DNA of 32,782 nucleotides from NCBI GenBank assembly GCA_947648875.1, contig CANSPM010000043.1:1-32782 (forward strand), in the 5' to 3' direction. The notes below the pieces were generated by a model that saw only the letters and a program-made list of their open reading frames with translations, had not been told where the DNA came from and did no database searches. The stretch comes from an uncultured Lachnospiraceae bacterium. GTDB lineage: Bacteria > Bacillota > Clostridia > Lachnospirales > Lachnospiraceae. Below are positions 1 through 7,753 of the stretch, piece by piece. The stretch's first letter is position 1, and each line of letters begins with the position of its first letter. A program made the position numbers and the translations under genes.

Positions 1-24
1 TATGCAGTTGTTAATTGGGCATGG

Positions 25-489
25 TCAAGTACCCACCATCATGCCAGAAGCCTCTCTTTTGAGCGCTTTTTCCACTTCCGCTTCATGTTCAATATACTTG
101 GGATAGAGTTCAAGGACATACCCTCCGGACAATCTTGCGCTTGCCCGAGATTGCACATAGAACAAAGAACCATCCCAGTAAATCACATCCTTCAGCAATG
201 CCCGCGCCTCATCATATGTAAGCTGGTACCCGCGGAGATCAATACTTGCCGCGTGTCGCTTTAACGCTTCCTGTATCGCAGTCCTGGCCCCGGATTGTGC
301 CCTTACCGCAAGATCAGCCTGACCGGTCAAATCATTGCTGACTAAATCTACCTCATATACTTCCTGATCAGACGAAATGGGGGAAAGAGGGAGATCCGCC
401 TGCGCCTGCACTCCAAAGGGCAGCAAAACCGCCATAGCCAGACTTAATACAAAAGTTTTTAACAACCCTAATCTGCTCTCTATATTCAT
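25..489 (-). CDS. Short secreted protein resembling the N-terminal segment of transglutaminase-type proteins
   Basis: Encodes 154 residues. The start at 489 is chosen over an upstream in-frame ATG at 546 because AGAAAGGAAACAGT directly precedes it and the protein then opens with a signal peptide: a short charged start, a hydrophobic core at about residues 8-26 and a likely cut after VQA (residue 29) or QAQA (31). The rest (ALKRH..IDL..Y.LTYDEAR, then LFYVQSR and VLELYPKY) resembles the helical segment that precedes the transglutaminase core in clostridial secreted proteins. Here it stops after that segment, so no catalytic Cys-His-Asp domain is present. It follows ackA by about 180 bp with no clear terminator between them. 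It may be a natural short form or a truncated gene; the remaining 24 bases of the window cannot decide. The family assignment is from memory and moderate. Confidence 0.6.
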   Translation of the reverse strand: MNIESRLGLLKTFVLSLAMAVLLPFGVQAQADLPLSPISSDQEVYEVDLVSNDLTGQADLAVRAQSGARTAIQEALKRHAASIDLRGYQLTYDEARALLKDVIYWDGSLFYVQSRASARLSGGYVLELYPKYIEHEAEVEKALKREASGMMVGT

Positions 490-532
490 ACTGTTTCCTT
501 TCTGCATTTCCGATAAAATAACCGCTTTGATC

Positions 533-643
533 TTATGGCATATCATTGCCTGAAGTTCCTTCTACTGCGCTGTTGTCGGCCAACAACGCCACCACATCGC
601 CTCCCTCCGCCGCCTTGCCGACTGAAAAATCATTCTGCATCAT
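533..643 (-). other. Short open frame downstream of ackA, possibly a remnant
   Basis: A 36-codon frame starts with two ATGs (643 and 640) and ends at TAA 533-535. It is in the same reading frame as ackA: reading through the ackA TAG at 671-673 gives nine more codons and then this frame. The first two thirds have GC-rich third positions like a coding gene, but no ribosome binding site precedes the ATG. It could be a degenerate tail of a lost gene, a readthrough extension of ackA, or chance. Confidence 0.2.
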
Positions 644-670
644 GTGATTGATAATAAATGTGTCAGTACA

Positions 671-1864
671 CTAGATCAGTCGCACGGTCTCTCTGGCAAT
701 AGCCAGTTCTTCATTGGTGGGAATTACCATCACCCGGGTGCGGGAATCCGGGGTGCTGATCACAATATCCTCGCCGCGCTTTTCGTTGGCTTCCTGATCC
801 AGAGTCACGCCCAGATAGCCCAGATACTCGCAGATCAAGGTTCTCACCAGAGCGGCGTTCTCACCTACTCCCGCTGTAAAGCAGATCAGATCCACGCCGT
901 TCATGGCGGCGGTGTAGGCGCCGATATATTTTGCCACGCGGTAGGCAAATGTTTTCATGGCGCAGGCGGCATAGGCATCCCCTTTATGATACCCGTCCTC
1001 CAGGTCCCGGAAATCGGAGGACAGGTTATTGGACAGACCCAGCACACCGGATTTCTTGTTCAGAATGCTCATAATCTCGTCAATACTCTTATCTTCCTTG
1101 TGTGCCAGAAACTCAATGATGGCCGGATCAATGTCGCCGCTTCGGGTCCCCATGATCAGACCTTCCAGAGGAGTAAGTCCCATGGAAGTGTCCACACATT
1201 TGCCATTCTTTACAGCGGATACACTGGCTCCGTTGCCCAGATGACAAACAATGGTCCTCAGGGAATCATAGGGCACTCCCAACACTTCCGCCGCCCTTTT
1301 GGACACATAGGAGTGGCTGGTGCCGTGGAAACCATAGCGGCGGATCTTATATTTCTCATAATATTCCACCGGCAGACCATACATATAGGCTTCCTGCGGC
1401 ATGGTCTGATGGAAAGCCGTGTCAAATACCGCCACCATAGGAGTTTGGGGCATCAGCCCTCTACAGGCGTTTATTCCGATCAGATTGGCCGGATTGTGCA
1501 GAGGGGCCAGGTCATTGCATGCCTCTATAGCCGCCAGCACCTCGTCGTCGATAATCACGGATTGTGCAAACTTCTCCCCCCCATGCACCACACGATGTCC
1601 TACGGCGCCGATTTCCTCCAGACGCTTCACCACACCTGTCTTCTCGCCCGTAAGTACATCCAAAACAAGACGGATTGCCTCTGTGTGATCCGGCATGGGA
1701 GTCACACGCAGCTCCTTTTCCCCGCCCGCCGGCGTATAGCTGATCTGGCTTCCCTCTATGCCGATACGCTCGCACAGCCCCTTGGCAACGCACTGCTCCG
1801 ACTCGGAATCGATCAGCTGGAATTTCAGAGAAGAGCTCCCGCAATTTATTACTAAAATGTTCAT
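671..1864 (-). CDS. ackA: Acetate kinase
   Basis: Encodes 397 residues, the usual length. Transfers phosphate from acetyl phosphate to ADP, giving acetate and ATP in the cytoplasm; this is the second step of the Pta-Ack pathway. The protein opens with the family signature NILVINCGSSSLKF. It also has GHRVVHGGEKF (the region of the substrate-binding Arg), VAVFDTAFH (catalytic Asp), CHLGNGASV (nucleotide-binding loop) and TNEELAIARET at the C-terminus (metal-binding Glu). The start at 1864 is preceded by AAAGGAAG. It lies 71 bp after pta on the same strand with no terminator, so the two are probably co-transcribed from the pta promoter. Confidence 0.97.
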   Translation of the reverse strand: MNILVINCGSSSLKFQLIDSESEQCVAKGLCERIGIEGSQISYTPAGGEKELRVTPMPDHTEAIRLVLDVLTGEKTGVVKRLEEIGAVGHRVVHGGEKFAQSVIIDDEVLAAIEACNDLAPLHNPANLIGINACRGLMPQTPMVAVFDTAFHQTMPQEAYMYGLPVEYYEKYKIRRYGFHGTSHSYVSKRAAEVLGVPYDSLRTIVCHLGNGASVSAVKNGKCVDTSMGLTPLEGLIMGTRSGDIDPAIIEFLAHKEDKSIDEIMSILNKKSGVLGLSNNLSSDFRDLEDGYHKGDAYAACAMKTFAYRVAKYIGAYTAAMNGVDLICFTAGVGENAALVRTLICEYLGYLGVTLDQEANEKRGEDIVISTPDSRTRVMVIPTNEELAIARETVRLI

Positions 1865-1935
1865 ACTATGACTTCCTTTCATTTTTATGCCACATTCAGA
1901 CGTTTGCGAAAAAAACCGCCTTTGCCATGCATAAC

Positions 1936-2937
1936 CTATACCAGCTGGGCCTGTACGGCCGTCAGAGCGACCACACCTACTATGTCCTGCCAGGAGCATC
2001 CGCGAGACAGATCGTTGACAGGCTTGGAAATGCCCTGCAACATGGGACCGTAAGCCTCCGCTCCCCCCAGTCTCTGCACCAGCTTATAACCGATATTGCC
2101 CGCGTCCAGATTGGGGAAAATAAGTACATTGGCTCTGCCGCCCACACTGCTGCCAGGAGCCTTGGACTTGGCTACGCCGGGAACCAGCGCCGCGTCCACC
2201 TGTAGTTCGCCGTCCAGAGTCAGCTGCGGATACTGCTCACGGGCAATCCGGGTAGCCTCCACCACCTTGTCCACCAGTTCATGTTTGGCGCTGCCTTTGG
2301 TAGAATGACTGAGCATGGCGATCACAGGTTTAGGCCCCACCAGACTCTTAAAACTCCTGGAAGAAGTCTCGGCTATGGCCGCCAGTTCCTCCGCCGTAGG
2401 GTCCTGGTTCAGTCCACAGTCCGCAAAAATAAAAGTGCCGTCCTCCCCCTGATCCTTGAACTGCGTATCCATCACAAAAAAGGCGGACACCAGCTTTACC
2501 CCCGGAGCGGTCTTCAAGATCTGCAACGCGGGGCGCAGAGTATCGGCTGTGGAATGGCAGGCACCGGCCACCATGCCGTCCGCCTCGTTGGCTTTCACCA
2601 TAACAATTCCAAAAGTCAGAGGATCACTCAGCAAAATATCCCTGGCCTTCTCCGGCGTCATACCCTTGGACTTTCTGGTTTCATACAGAAGATTCACATA
2701 GGCATCCAGCCTGTCCGTGGTCTTGGGATTGATCACCTTCACACCGGTCAGATCCACCTCCAGCCAGCCGGCGCCATCCATAATTTTCTCCTCATCACCG
2801 ATCATGATAATGTTCGCTATGCCCTCTTCCATAATCTTTGCCGCCGCGATCAGGGTTCTCTTGTCTGTGGTCTCCGGCAGTACAATGGTTTTCTTGTCGA
2901 GCCTCGCCCGTGCCTTAATCGTGTCAATATATGACAT
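1936..2937 (-). CDS. pta: Phosphate acetyltransferase
   Basis: Encodes 333 residues, the length of the short single-domain Pta found in Firmicutes, without the N-terminal DRTGG/AAA-like part of the enterobacterial form. Converts acetyl-CoA and phosphate to acetyl phosphate and CoA. Recognised by [17 protein letters not shown] near the start, the Ser-rich region [12 protein letters not shown] and [12 protein letters not shown], and [15 protein letters not shown](L)VQR near the C-terminus, all characteristic of the family. The start at 2937 has AGGAAGGAG upstream. It is the first gene of the pta-ackA operon. A sigma-A promoter lies at 3025-3053, and a 16-bp palindrome and a cre box lie in the upstream region. 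Confidence 0.97.
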   Translation of the reverse strand: MSYIDTIKARARLDKKTIVLPETTDKRTLIAAAKIMEEGIANIIMIGDEEKIMDGAGWLEVDLTGVKVINPKTTDRLDAYVNLLYETRKSKGMTPEKARDILLSDPLTFGIVMVKANEADGMVAGACHSTADTLRPALQILKTAPGVKLVSAFFVMDTQFKDQGEDGTFIFADCGLNQDPTAEELAAIAETSSRSFKSLVGPKPVIAMLSHSTKGSAKHELVDKVVEATRIAREQYPQLTLDGELQVDAALVPGVAKSKAPGSSVGGRANVLIFPNLDAGNIGYKLVQRLGGAEAYGPMLQGISKPVNDLSRGCSWQDIVGVVALTAVQAQLV

Positions 2938-2985
2938 ATATTCTCCTTCCTGCGGAATTGCCGCAATCTTTATATATTTTTTTAA

Positions 2986-3001
2986 AAAATTTCGAAATTT
3001 T
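2986..3001. promoter_or_regulatory. 16-bp perfect palindrome in the pta leader
   Basis: AAAATTTCGAAATTTT is a perfect inverted repeat without a spacer. It lies about 17-32 bases downstream of the likely pta transcription start and about 50 bases before the ATG. The position suits a repressor operator or roadblock. The binding protein is not known; it does not match the Rex, CcpA or CodY consensus. Confidence 0.35.
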
Positions 3002-3024
3002 GCTTAACAAACGTTCTTTTTTAT

Positions 3025-3053
3025 ATTATACTAGAGATAGAAAAATTTAACAA
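3025..3053 (-). promoter_or_regulatory. Promoter of pta-ackA
   Basis: On the minus strand, TTGTTA (3048-3053), a 17-base spacer and a perfect TATAAT (3025-3030) form a sigma-A-type promoter. Transcription would start near 3018, leaving a leader of about 80 bases. A second, weaker candidate (TAGACT at 3093-3098, 16-base spacer, TACAAT at 3071-3076) lies further upstream and is closer to the cre box. Confidence 0.75.
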
Positions 3054-3133
3054 GCACCAATATGCGTTAAATTGTATATTTTGAAGTACAAAAGTCTATT
3101 TTATATTACTCGGAAATGTGATTCTTATGTGCA

Positions 3134-3147
3134 TGTAAACGCTTACA
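3134..3147. promoter_or_regulatory. Catabolite-responsive element (cre), CcpA binding site
   Basis: TGTAAACGCTTACA matches every fixed position of the Bacillus cre consensus TGWAANCGNTNWCA. In Bacillus subtilis, ackA and pta are activated by CcpA through upstream cre sites. Here the centre is about 122 bases upstream of the main pta start and about 76 upstream of the weaker candidate start. It also overlaps the -35 element of the predicted tmcAL promoter, so one site could activate pta-ackA and repress tmcAL. Confidence 0.65.
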
Positions 3148-3172
3148 CTGTCTGTTATTTTTTTCACATAAT
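3143..3172 (+). promoter_or_regulatory. Candidate promoter of tmcAL
   Basis: TTACAC (3143-3148), an 18-base spacer and CATAAT (3167-3172) form a plausible sigma-A promoter on the plus strand, with a start near 3179. The leader to the ATG at 3412 would be about 230 bases; no known riboswitch was recognised in it. The match is moderate and the -35 overlaps the cre box. Confidence 0.4.
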
Positions 3173-3411
3173 CTCCCCCGCTTTATTGACGATATTTAGT
3201 TTATTATTTTAGACATCCTTTCGGCTGGCACAAGATATGGATTAGCGGCAAGATAGCGATCCCTATAATAGAAGCCGATGCTTGATCGCAGCCCTCATAT
3301 GACACGCCACCTGCCGGATTGCCATCCGTATGCGGATACGAAAACCCGCTCCGCGCGCAGGCAGAGGATATGCGGGACACTGTATTGTGTAAGAAAGGAC
3401 AAGGTATTATT

Positions 3412-4650
3412 ATGAAAGTATGTGCTGTTATCGCGGAATACAATCCTTTCCATCTGGGGCATGCCTACCACTTAAGTCAGGCCCGTCTGCTCACGGACGC
3501 CGATTATGTCATCGTCGTTATGAGCGGTAATTTTGTACAGCGGGGAGATCCGGCTCTGATAGATAAGTATGCCCGTACCAGGGCTGCCCTCTCCTGTGGC
3601 GCGGACCTGGTGCTGGAACTGCCTAGCTGCTTTGCCACCGGCAGCGCGGAATATTTTGCCCGGGGAGCCATCTCCATGTTGGACCACCTTGGCATGGTGG
3701 ATTTCCTGTGCTTTGGCAGCGAATGTTCGGACATACAGTTCCTGTCCCAGTTTGCGGATATCTTTCTGGAAGAGCCCGAGCAATACAAAAAGATTCTACT
3801 GGAAAAACTAAAGCTGGGATATTCCTATCCCACCGCCCGTTCCAACGCGCTGATCATTGCGTATCCGCAGCTGGCGGCAGACATATCCGTGGTCTCCAGT
3901 CCCAACAATATTCTGGGGATCGAATACATCAAGGCATTACACCGCCGCAGAAGCCGGATTCATCCCGTCAATATCCGCCGGGTGGGCTCCGACCACCGGG
4001 ACAGACGGCTGGGGTATTTCATGAGTTCCGCCAGGGCCCTGCGCCAGGCAATACAGAGTAACCGGAGCGTTGAAGAACTCAGTTCCCAGATGCCCGAGGA
4101 AGCGTACCGGGTGATGACTGACTATTTTGCGCAGGAACGCCCCTTATTCCAGGATGACTTCTCTACGCTGCTGCACTATAAATTGTTGTCGGAGCTGGCT
4201 AGGGGGTATACAGATTATCTGGATATATCACCGGATCTGTCCGATAAGATCCGTAAATATGTGTATCAGTACACCACTTTCAGTGAGTTCTGTGACCTGT
4301 TAAAGTCCAAGGATATGACTTACACGCGGATCTCCCGCTGCCTGCTGCACATCCTTTTGAATATAACCAAGGATAATATGCAGTTTTACATAGATAATCA
4401 GGATTCCGTTTCCTATGCCCGGCTGCTGGGATTTAAGCAGGACGCGAAACCTCTGCTGACTGCCATTGACCACAATTCTTCCATACCGCTGATCACCAAG
4501 ATGGCTGACGCGGATAAGCATCTGACACTGGGAGGAGCCCATATGTTCCAGCAGGAAATGCAGATCACGGATATCTATAGCAGCATCCAGGCCGCTAAAT
4601 CCAATCATCGGATGTACCATGAGTACACCAGACCCATGATTATCGTATAA
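3412..4650 (+). CDS. tmcAL: tRNA(Met) cytidine acetate ligase
   Basis: Encodes 412 residues, the normal length of the TmcAL/YlbM family (formerly DUF795, often called nucleotidyltransferase). The family uses acetate and ATP to make N4-acetylcytidine at the wobble position of elongator tRNA-Met. The N-terminus AVIAEYNPFHLGHAYHL carries the HLGH version of the HIGH nucleotide-binding motif (residues 14-17). VVMSGNFVQRGDPALIDKYAR and SPNNILGIEY are also family hallmarks. The start at 3412 is supported by AAAGGACAAGG just upstream, although the frame is open from 3319. It is the only gene in the window on the plus strand. It is divergent from pta, and both enzymes touch acetate metabolism. Confidence 0.93.
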   Translation: MKVCAVIAEYNPFHLGHAYHLSQARLLTDADYVIVVMSGNFVQRGDPALIDKYARTRAALSCGADLVLELPSCFATGSAEYFARGAISMLDHLGMVDFLCFGSECSDIQFLSQFADIFLEEPEQYKKILLEKLKLGYSYPTARSNALIIAYPQLAADISVVSSPNNILGIEYIKALHRRRSRIHPVNIRRVGSDHRDRRLGYFMSSARALRQAIQSNRSVEELSSQMPEEAYRVMTDYFAQERPLFQDDFSTLLHYKLLSELARGYTDYLDISPDLSDKIRKYVYQYTTFSEFCDLLKSKDMTYTRISRCLLHILLNITKDNMQFYIDNQDSVSYARLLGFKQDAKPLLTAIDHNSSIPLITKMADADKHLTLGGAHMFQQEMQITDIYSSIQAAKSNHRMYHEYTRPMIIV

Positions 4651-4667
4651 AACGAATCTTTTTCACC

Positions 4668-4712
4668 AAAAATCCGGATGACGCTCGAAAGCAGACCATC
4701 ATCCGGATTTTG
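4668..4712. terminator. Bidirectional rho-independent terminator between tmcAL and the DUF711 gene
   Basis: A 13-bp perfect stem (AAAATCCGGATGA at 4669-4681 pairing with TCATCCGGATTTT at 4699-4711) has a 17-base loop. A-rich and T-rich flanks give a U-tract in both directions. It lies 18 bp after the tmcAL stop and 37 bp after the stop of the convergent DUF711 gene, so it can serve both. Confidence 0.85.
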
Positions 4713-4748
4713 ATATTTCGATCCTTCAATATTTCAGCGGACTATTCA

Positions 4749-6113
4749 TCAGTTCTTAAAGCTGTGAATCGGTGCGGGTATACGCCCTCCCCTGTTCACA
4801 AAATCATCACATCGGAAACCGTTTACCGGCATGATCGGCGCATAGCCCAGCAGACCGCCAAATTCCACTTTCTCGCCCACGCCCTTGCCAATAACCGGAA
4901 TAATGCGGACGGCAGTGGTTTTTTGATTAACCATGCCAATAGCCATCTCGTCCGCAATGATACCGGAAATGGTGGCAGCTCCGGTGTCGCCCGGAATGGC
5001 AATCATATCCAGCCCCACTGAACATACACAGGTCATGGCTTCCAATTTCTCCAACGTCAGCGCACCTGCCGACACTGCGTCAATCATGCCCTGATCCTCG
5101 CTGACCGGAATAAACGCGCCGCTCAGTCCTCCCACATAGGAAGACGCCATTACACCGCCCTTTTTCACCTGGTCATTAAGCAACGCCAACGCGGCGGTGG
5201 TGCCCGGCGCGCCTGCATACTCCAACCCCATCTCACAGAGAATTTCCGCCACGCTGTCTCCGACGGCCGGTGTGGGCGCCAGAGACAAATCCACAATGCC
5301 AAAAGGAACCCCCAGTCTCATAGACGCCTCTCTCGCCACCAGCTGCCCCACACGGGTCACTTTAAAAGCCGTTTTCTTGATCGTCTCACAGAGCACCTCG
5401 AAATTCTCTCCCCGAACTTTCTCCAGCGCGGTTTTAACCACGCCGGGGCCGCTGACGCCCACATTGATGATGCGGTCCGCCTCGGTTACGCCGTGAAAGG
5501 CCCCCGCCATAAAAGGATTGTCATCCGGAGCATTGCAAAATACCACCAGTTTTGCGCAGCCCAGAGAATCCTGCTGCCTGGTGGCTTCCGCCGTCTCCCG
5601 GATCACCTCGCCCATCAGCTTCACTGCGTCCATATTGATGCCTGTCCTGGTAGACCCCACATTCACGGAACTACAGACCCGTTCCGTAACGGCCAGGGCC
5701 TGGGGAATGGAGCGAATCAGCATCTCCTCCGCCGGTGTCATCCCCTTGCTGACCAAAGCGGAATAGCCTCCGATAAAGTTGACTCCAACCTCCTGCGCCA
5801 CCTTGTCCAGAGTATTTGCAAGCCCCACAAAATCCTGTGGCGTCCTACAGGCCGCCGCTCCCACTAACGCGATGGGTGTCACCGAGATCCGTTTGTTGAC
5901 AATGGGGATGCCGTACTCCCTTGAAATCTGTTCGCCGGTTTTCACCAAATCCCTGGCGGACACAAAGATCTTCTGGTAAATTTTCTCATTGAGAAGTTTC
6001 AAGTCTGAATCTATACAGTCCAATAAACTGATGCCCATGGTGATCGTACGCACATCCAGATTTTCTTTTTCAATCATATCATTGGTTTCGGCCACTTCAA
6101 AAATATTTATCAT
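4749..6113 (-). CDS. UPF0210/DUF711 family protein ('PFL family')
   Basis: Encodes 454 residues, the full family length. The family is often labelled 'PFL family protein' but has no shown enzymatic activity. The sequence shows the conserved features: [16 protein letters not shown] text (here [12 protein letters not shown]), [62 protein letters not shown], and the C-terminal GGRIPAPI. No signal peptide or membrane segment is seen, so it is probably cytoplasmic. The start at 6113 has AGAGGAAATT upstream. It lies 49 bp after a small ACT-domain gene; this pairing is widely conserved in Firmicutes and suggests the ACT protein is a regulatory partner. Naming is certain, function is unknown. Confidence 0.93.
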   Translation of the reverse strand: MINIFEVAETNDMIEKENLDVRTITMGISLLDCIDSDLKLLNEKIYQKIFVSARDLVKTGEQISREYGIPIVNKRISVTPIALVGAAACRTPQDFVGLANTLDKVAQEVGVNFIGGYSALVSKGMTPAEEMLIRSIPQALAVTERVCSSVNVGSTRTGINMDAVKLMGEVIRETAEATRQQDSLGCAKLVVFCNAPDDNPFMAGAFHGVTEADRIINVGVSGPGVVKTALEKVRGENFEVLCETIKKTAFKVTRVGQLVAREASMRLGVPFGIVDLSLAPTPAVGDSVAEILCEMGLEYAGAPGTTAALALLNDQVKKGGVMASSYVGGLSGAFIPVSEDQGMIDAVSAGALTLEKLEAMTCVCSVGLDMIAIPGDTGAATISGIIADEMAIGMVNQKTTAVRIIPVIGKGVGEKVEFGGLLGYAPIMPVNGFRCDDFVNRGGRIPAPIHSFKN

Positions 6114-6162
6114 AATTTCCTCTTTTCACTGTTCACAAACCAGGCTCCTGTCCCGTACCCAT

Positions 6163-6435
6163 TCAGATCCTGTGCATCTGGTCAAAAATTTCTTCCTTCT
6201 GACATTTTACCGAGACTCCGATCTCCTGTCCCAAGTTCTCCAGTTCATTCACCATGTCCCCATATTGCCCGGTCATATTACTCATGTCCACAATCATCAT
6301 CATATTAAAGTAATCCTGCACAATAGTCTGTGAGATATCCAGTATATTGACCTTATTCTCCGCCAGATACATACACACTCGGGCGATAATCCCCACCGTA
6401 TCCTTACCCACTACCGTAATAATTGCCTTTTTCAT
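6163..6435 (-). CDS. ACT domain protein, UPF0237 family
   Basis: Encodes 90 residues, a single ACT domain. The opening KKAIITVVGKDTVGIIARV is the first beta strand and ligand loop of ACT domains. Such domains bind small molecules, often amino acids, usually as dimers. The start at 6435 has AGAGGTAAAT upstream. It is the first gene of a two-gene operon with the DUF711 gene and is read from a strong promoter 220 bases upstream. The context suggests it senses a metabolite for the DUF711 protein; this is inference. Confidence 0.93.
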   Translation of the reverse strand: MKKAIITVVGKDTVGIIARVCMYLAENKVNILDISQTIVQDYFNMMMIVDMSNMTGQYGDMVNELENLGQEIGVSVKCQKEEIFDQMHRI

Positions 6436-6655
6436 ATTTACCTCTTTTCCGGATACCGCCGACTATACGGGCAATATCTCTCAACAAATACCGGGATGTC
6501 ACACATCCTGTTCACAGGGCACTATCCTGTTCTTTTCCACACTGTCCTTTCTTAACTACAGGAACTCCCTTTTGTTTCCTATCGTATGATCCATGCCACT
6601 GTCTTTTGCAGACCTAATAAATTGTTATAATGCTTCCTTAACAGACCCTAAATCG
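6436..6655 (-). other. Long untranslated leader of the ACT-DUF711 operon
   Basis: About 220 bases separate the predicted transcription start (near 6655) from the ACT gene. On the minus strand it holds small hairpins, for example GGATGT-GTG-ACATCC (6501-6515) and AGGAA..TTCCT, and a short direct repeat of GAACAGGAT. There is no U-tract terminator. I could not match it to a known riboswitch or T-box. A 12-codon frame beginning ATGGATCATACG is present without a good ribosome binding site. Confidence 0.35.
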
Positions 6656-6661
6656 TAATAA

Positions 6662-6690
6662 ATTATATATCCTTCGGGCCATATCGTCAA
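6662..6690 (-). promoter_or_regulatory. Promoter of the ACT-DUF711 operon
   Basis: On the minus strand, TTGACG (6685-6690), a 17-base spacer and a perfect TATAAT (6662-6667) form one of the best sigma-A matches in the window. The predicted start is near 6655. It lies between the end of the upstream hydrolase gene (6817) and the ACT gene, so the operon is likely independent of that gene. Confidence 0.8.
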
Positions 6691-6816
6691 CATCCAATTC
6701 AGATCGGTTTCCCCTTGCCGGTCAGGTTCATTACACTTTGACGTTTCCGATATTTTGTCCTCCCCTTAATTTTTCCTGCGCGCAGTCCTATCCAGAACGT
6801 TATACAGATAAGCCGG

Positions 6817-7614
6817 TTAAAGTTCCATCACAGGCGACAGTTCGCTGCGCCTTGCCACCTGAATGTGAAAGTCCTCCGCACTGTAGGGATTGTCGCCCAG
6901 GGATATCTCCATACGCACTGTCTCATAGGCCAGTTCCGGAAGATTGTTGTCCTGGCTCAGATGCCCCAGAGAGATATATTTCAGGCCGTCATGCAGTATC
7001 CGGCAGAGCAGCCTGCCGGAATTTTCGTTGGACAGATGCCCCCGGCTGCCCAAAATTCTCTGTTTCAGCGGATACGGATACGGCCCCACCTGGAGCATAT
7101 TTACATCATGATTGGCCTCCAGCAGAATGGCATTCAGACCCTTCAGGCATTCTACCGTATAGTCATTGTAGATCCCCAGATCCGTACACACCGCCACCCG
7201 CTTGCTTCCGTAGCTGATGCGGTAAGCCACCGGCTGGGCCGCGTCATGGCTGATCCGCAGAGGATTCACCGTCAGATCCTTGATGGTAAATCGCTGATCC
7301 TCTTGTACCTCCACCCATAATTCCTGATCTATATTACCCATCCCCTTCATCTGCCTGATAGCCGCTATGGTTCCTCTGGTGGCATAGATAGGTATCTCAT
7401 ATTTGCGGGCCAGCACCCCCAGGCCACTGATATGATCCGCGTGTTCATGCGTGATCAGTATACCGTCCAGGTCCCTGCCGCTGATCCCCAGCTCTCCCAA
7501 TCCACTCTCCGTTTTTTTTCCACTGATACCCACATCAACCAGCAGGTGCGTAGCTTCCGATCCCACATAGACACAGTTGCCACTGCTCCCGCTTGCAATA
7601 CTGCACATCCTCAT
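6817..7614 (-). CDS. Metallo-beta-lactamase fold hydrolase, WalJ/YycJ type
   Basis: Encodes 265 residues, matching the YycJ/WalJ family. The zinc-binding motif THEHADH is at residues 55-61. Further His and Asp residues suited to metal binding follow in RISHDAA, VCTDLG, NHDVNM and GHLS. YycJ proteins are cytoplasmic and have been linked to coordination of cell division with DNA replication and to a DNA exonuclease activity. The ATG at 7614 is used; a second ATG two codons later is possible. A short hairpin (CAGGAA..TTCCTG at 7629-7644) sits just before the ribosome binding region. The gene follows the FtsA-like gene by 139 bp. Confidence 0.88.
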   Translation of the reverse strand: MRMCSIASGSSGNCVYVGSEATHLLVDVGISGKKTESGLGELGISGRDLDGILITHEHADHISGLGVLARKYEIPIYATRGTIAAIRQMKGMGNIDQELWVEVQEDQRFTIKDLTVNPLRISHDAAQPVAYRISYGSKRVAVCTDLGIYNDYTVECLKGLNAILLEANHDVNMLQVGPYPYPLKQRILGSRGHLSNENSGRLLCRILHDGLKYISLGHLSQDNNLPELAYETVRMEISLGDNPYSAEDFHIQVARRSELSPVMEL

Positions 7615-7753
7615 ACTCTTTTATCTCTCAGGAAATACTTCCTGTCTCCTCCCGTCCATTCTGTCTCGCCTGCAATCCATGCTTAACGTTTCAACCGCAA
7701 TGCACATATACGGCGCTCACCCTATCACGCATGCTGCCTTTTACAGGCAAAAA

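Noticed and set aside
644..1855. A long plus-strand open frame (403 codons) opposite ackA
   Set aside because: It mirrors ackA, which is complete and certain. The plus frame has no ribosome binding site and its translation has no recognisable domain.
3002..3053. Possible Rex (redox) operator near the pta promoter
   Set aside because: Two TTGTTAA half-sites are present but in the same orientation and far apart. The required inverted TTAACAA partner at the right spacing is missing.
3264..3269. A perfect TATAAT upstream of tmcAL on the plus strand
   Set aside because: No acceptable -35 at 16-18 bases and no extended -10 TG, so it is weaker than the TTACAC-N18-CATAAT pair upstream.
3179..3411. 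tRNA gene or riboswitch in the tmcAL leader
   Set aside because: No cloverleaf arms or conserved TTCGANTC-like loop, and no riboswitch core was found.
6436..6655. Known riboswitch or T-box in the ACT-DUF711 leader
   Set aside because: I looked for conserved cores of T-box, ZTP, fluoride, preQ1, SAM and glycine types and found none. There is also no terminator or sequestering stem at the ribosome binding site.
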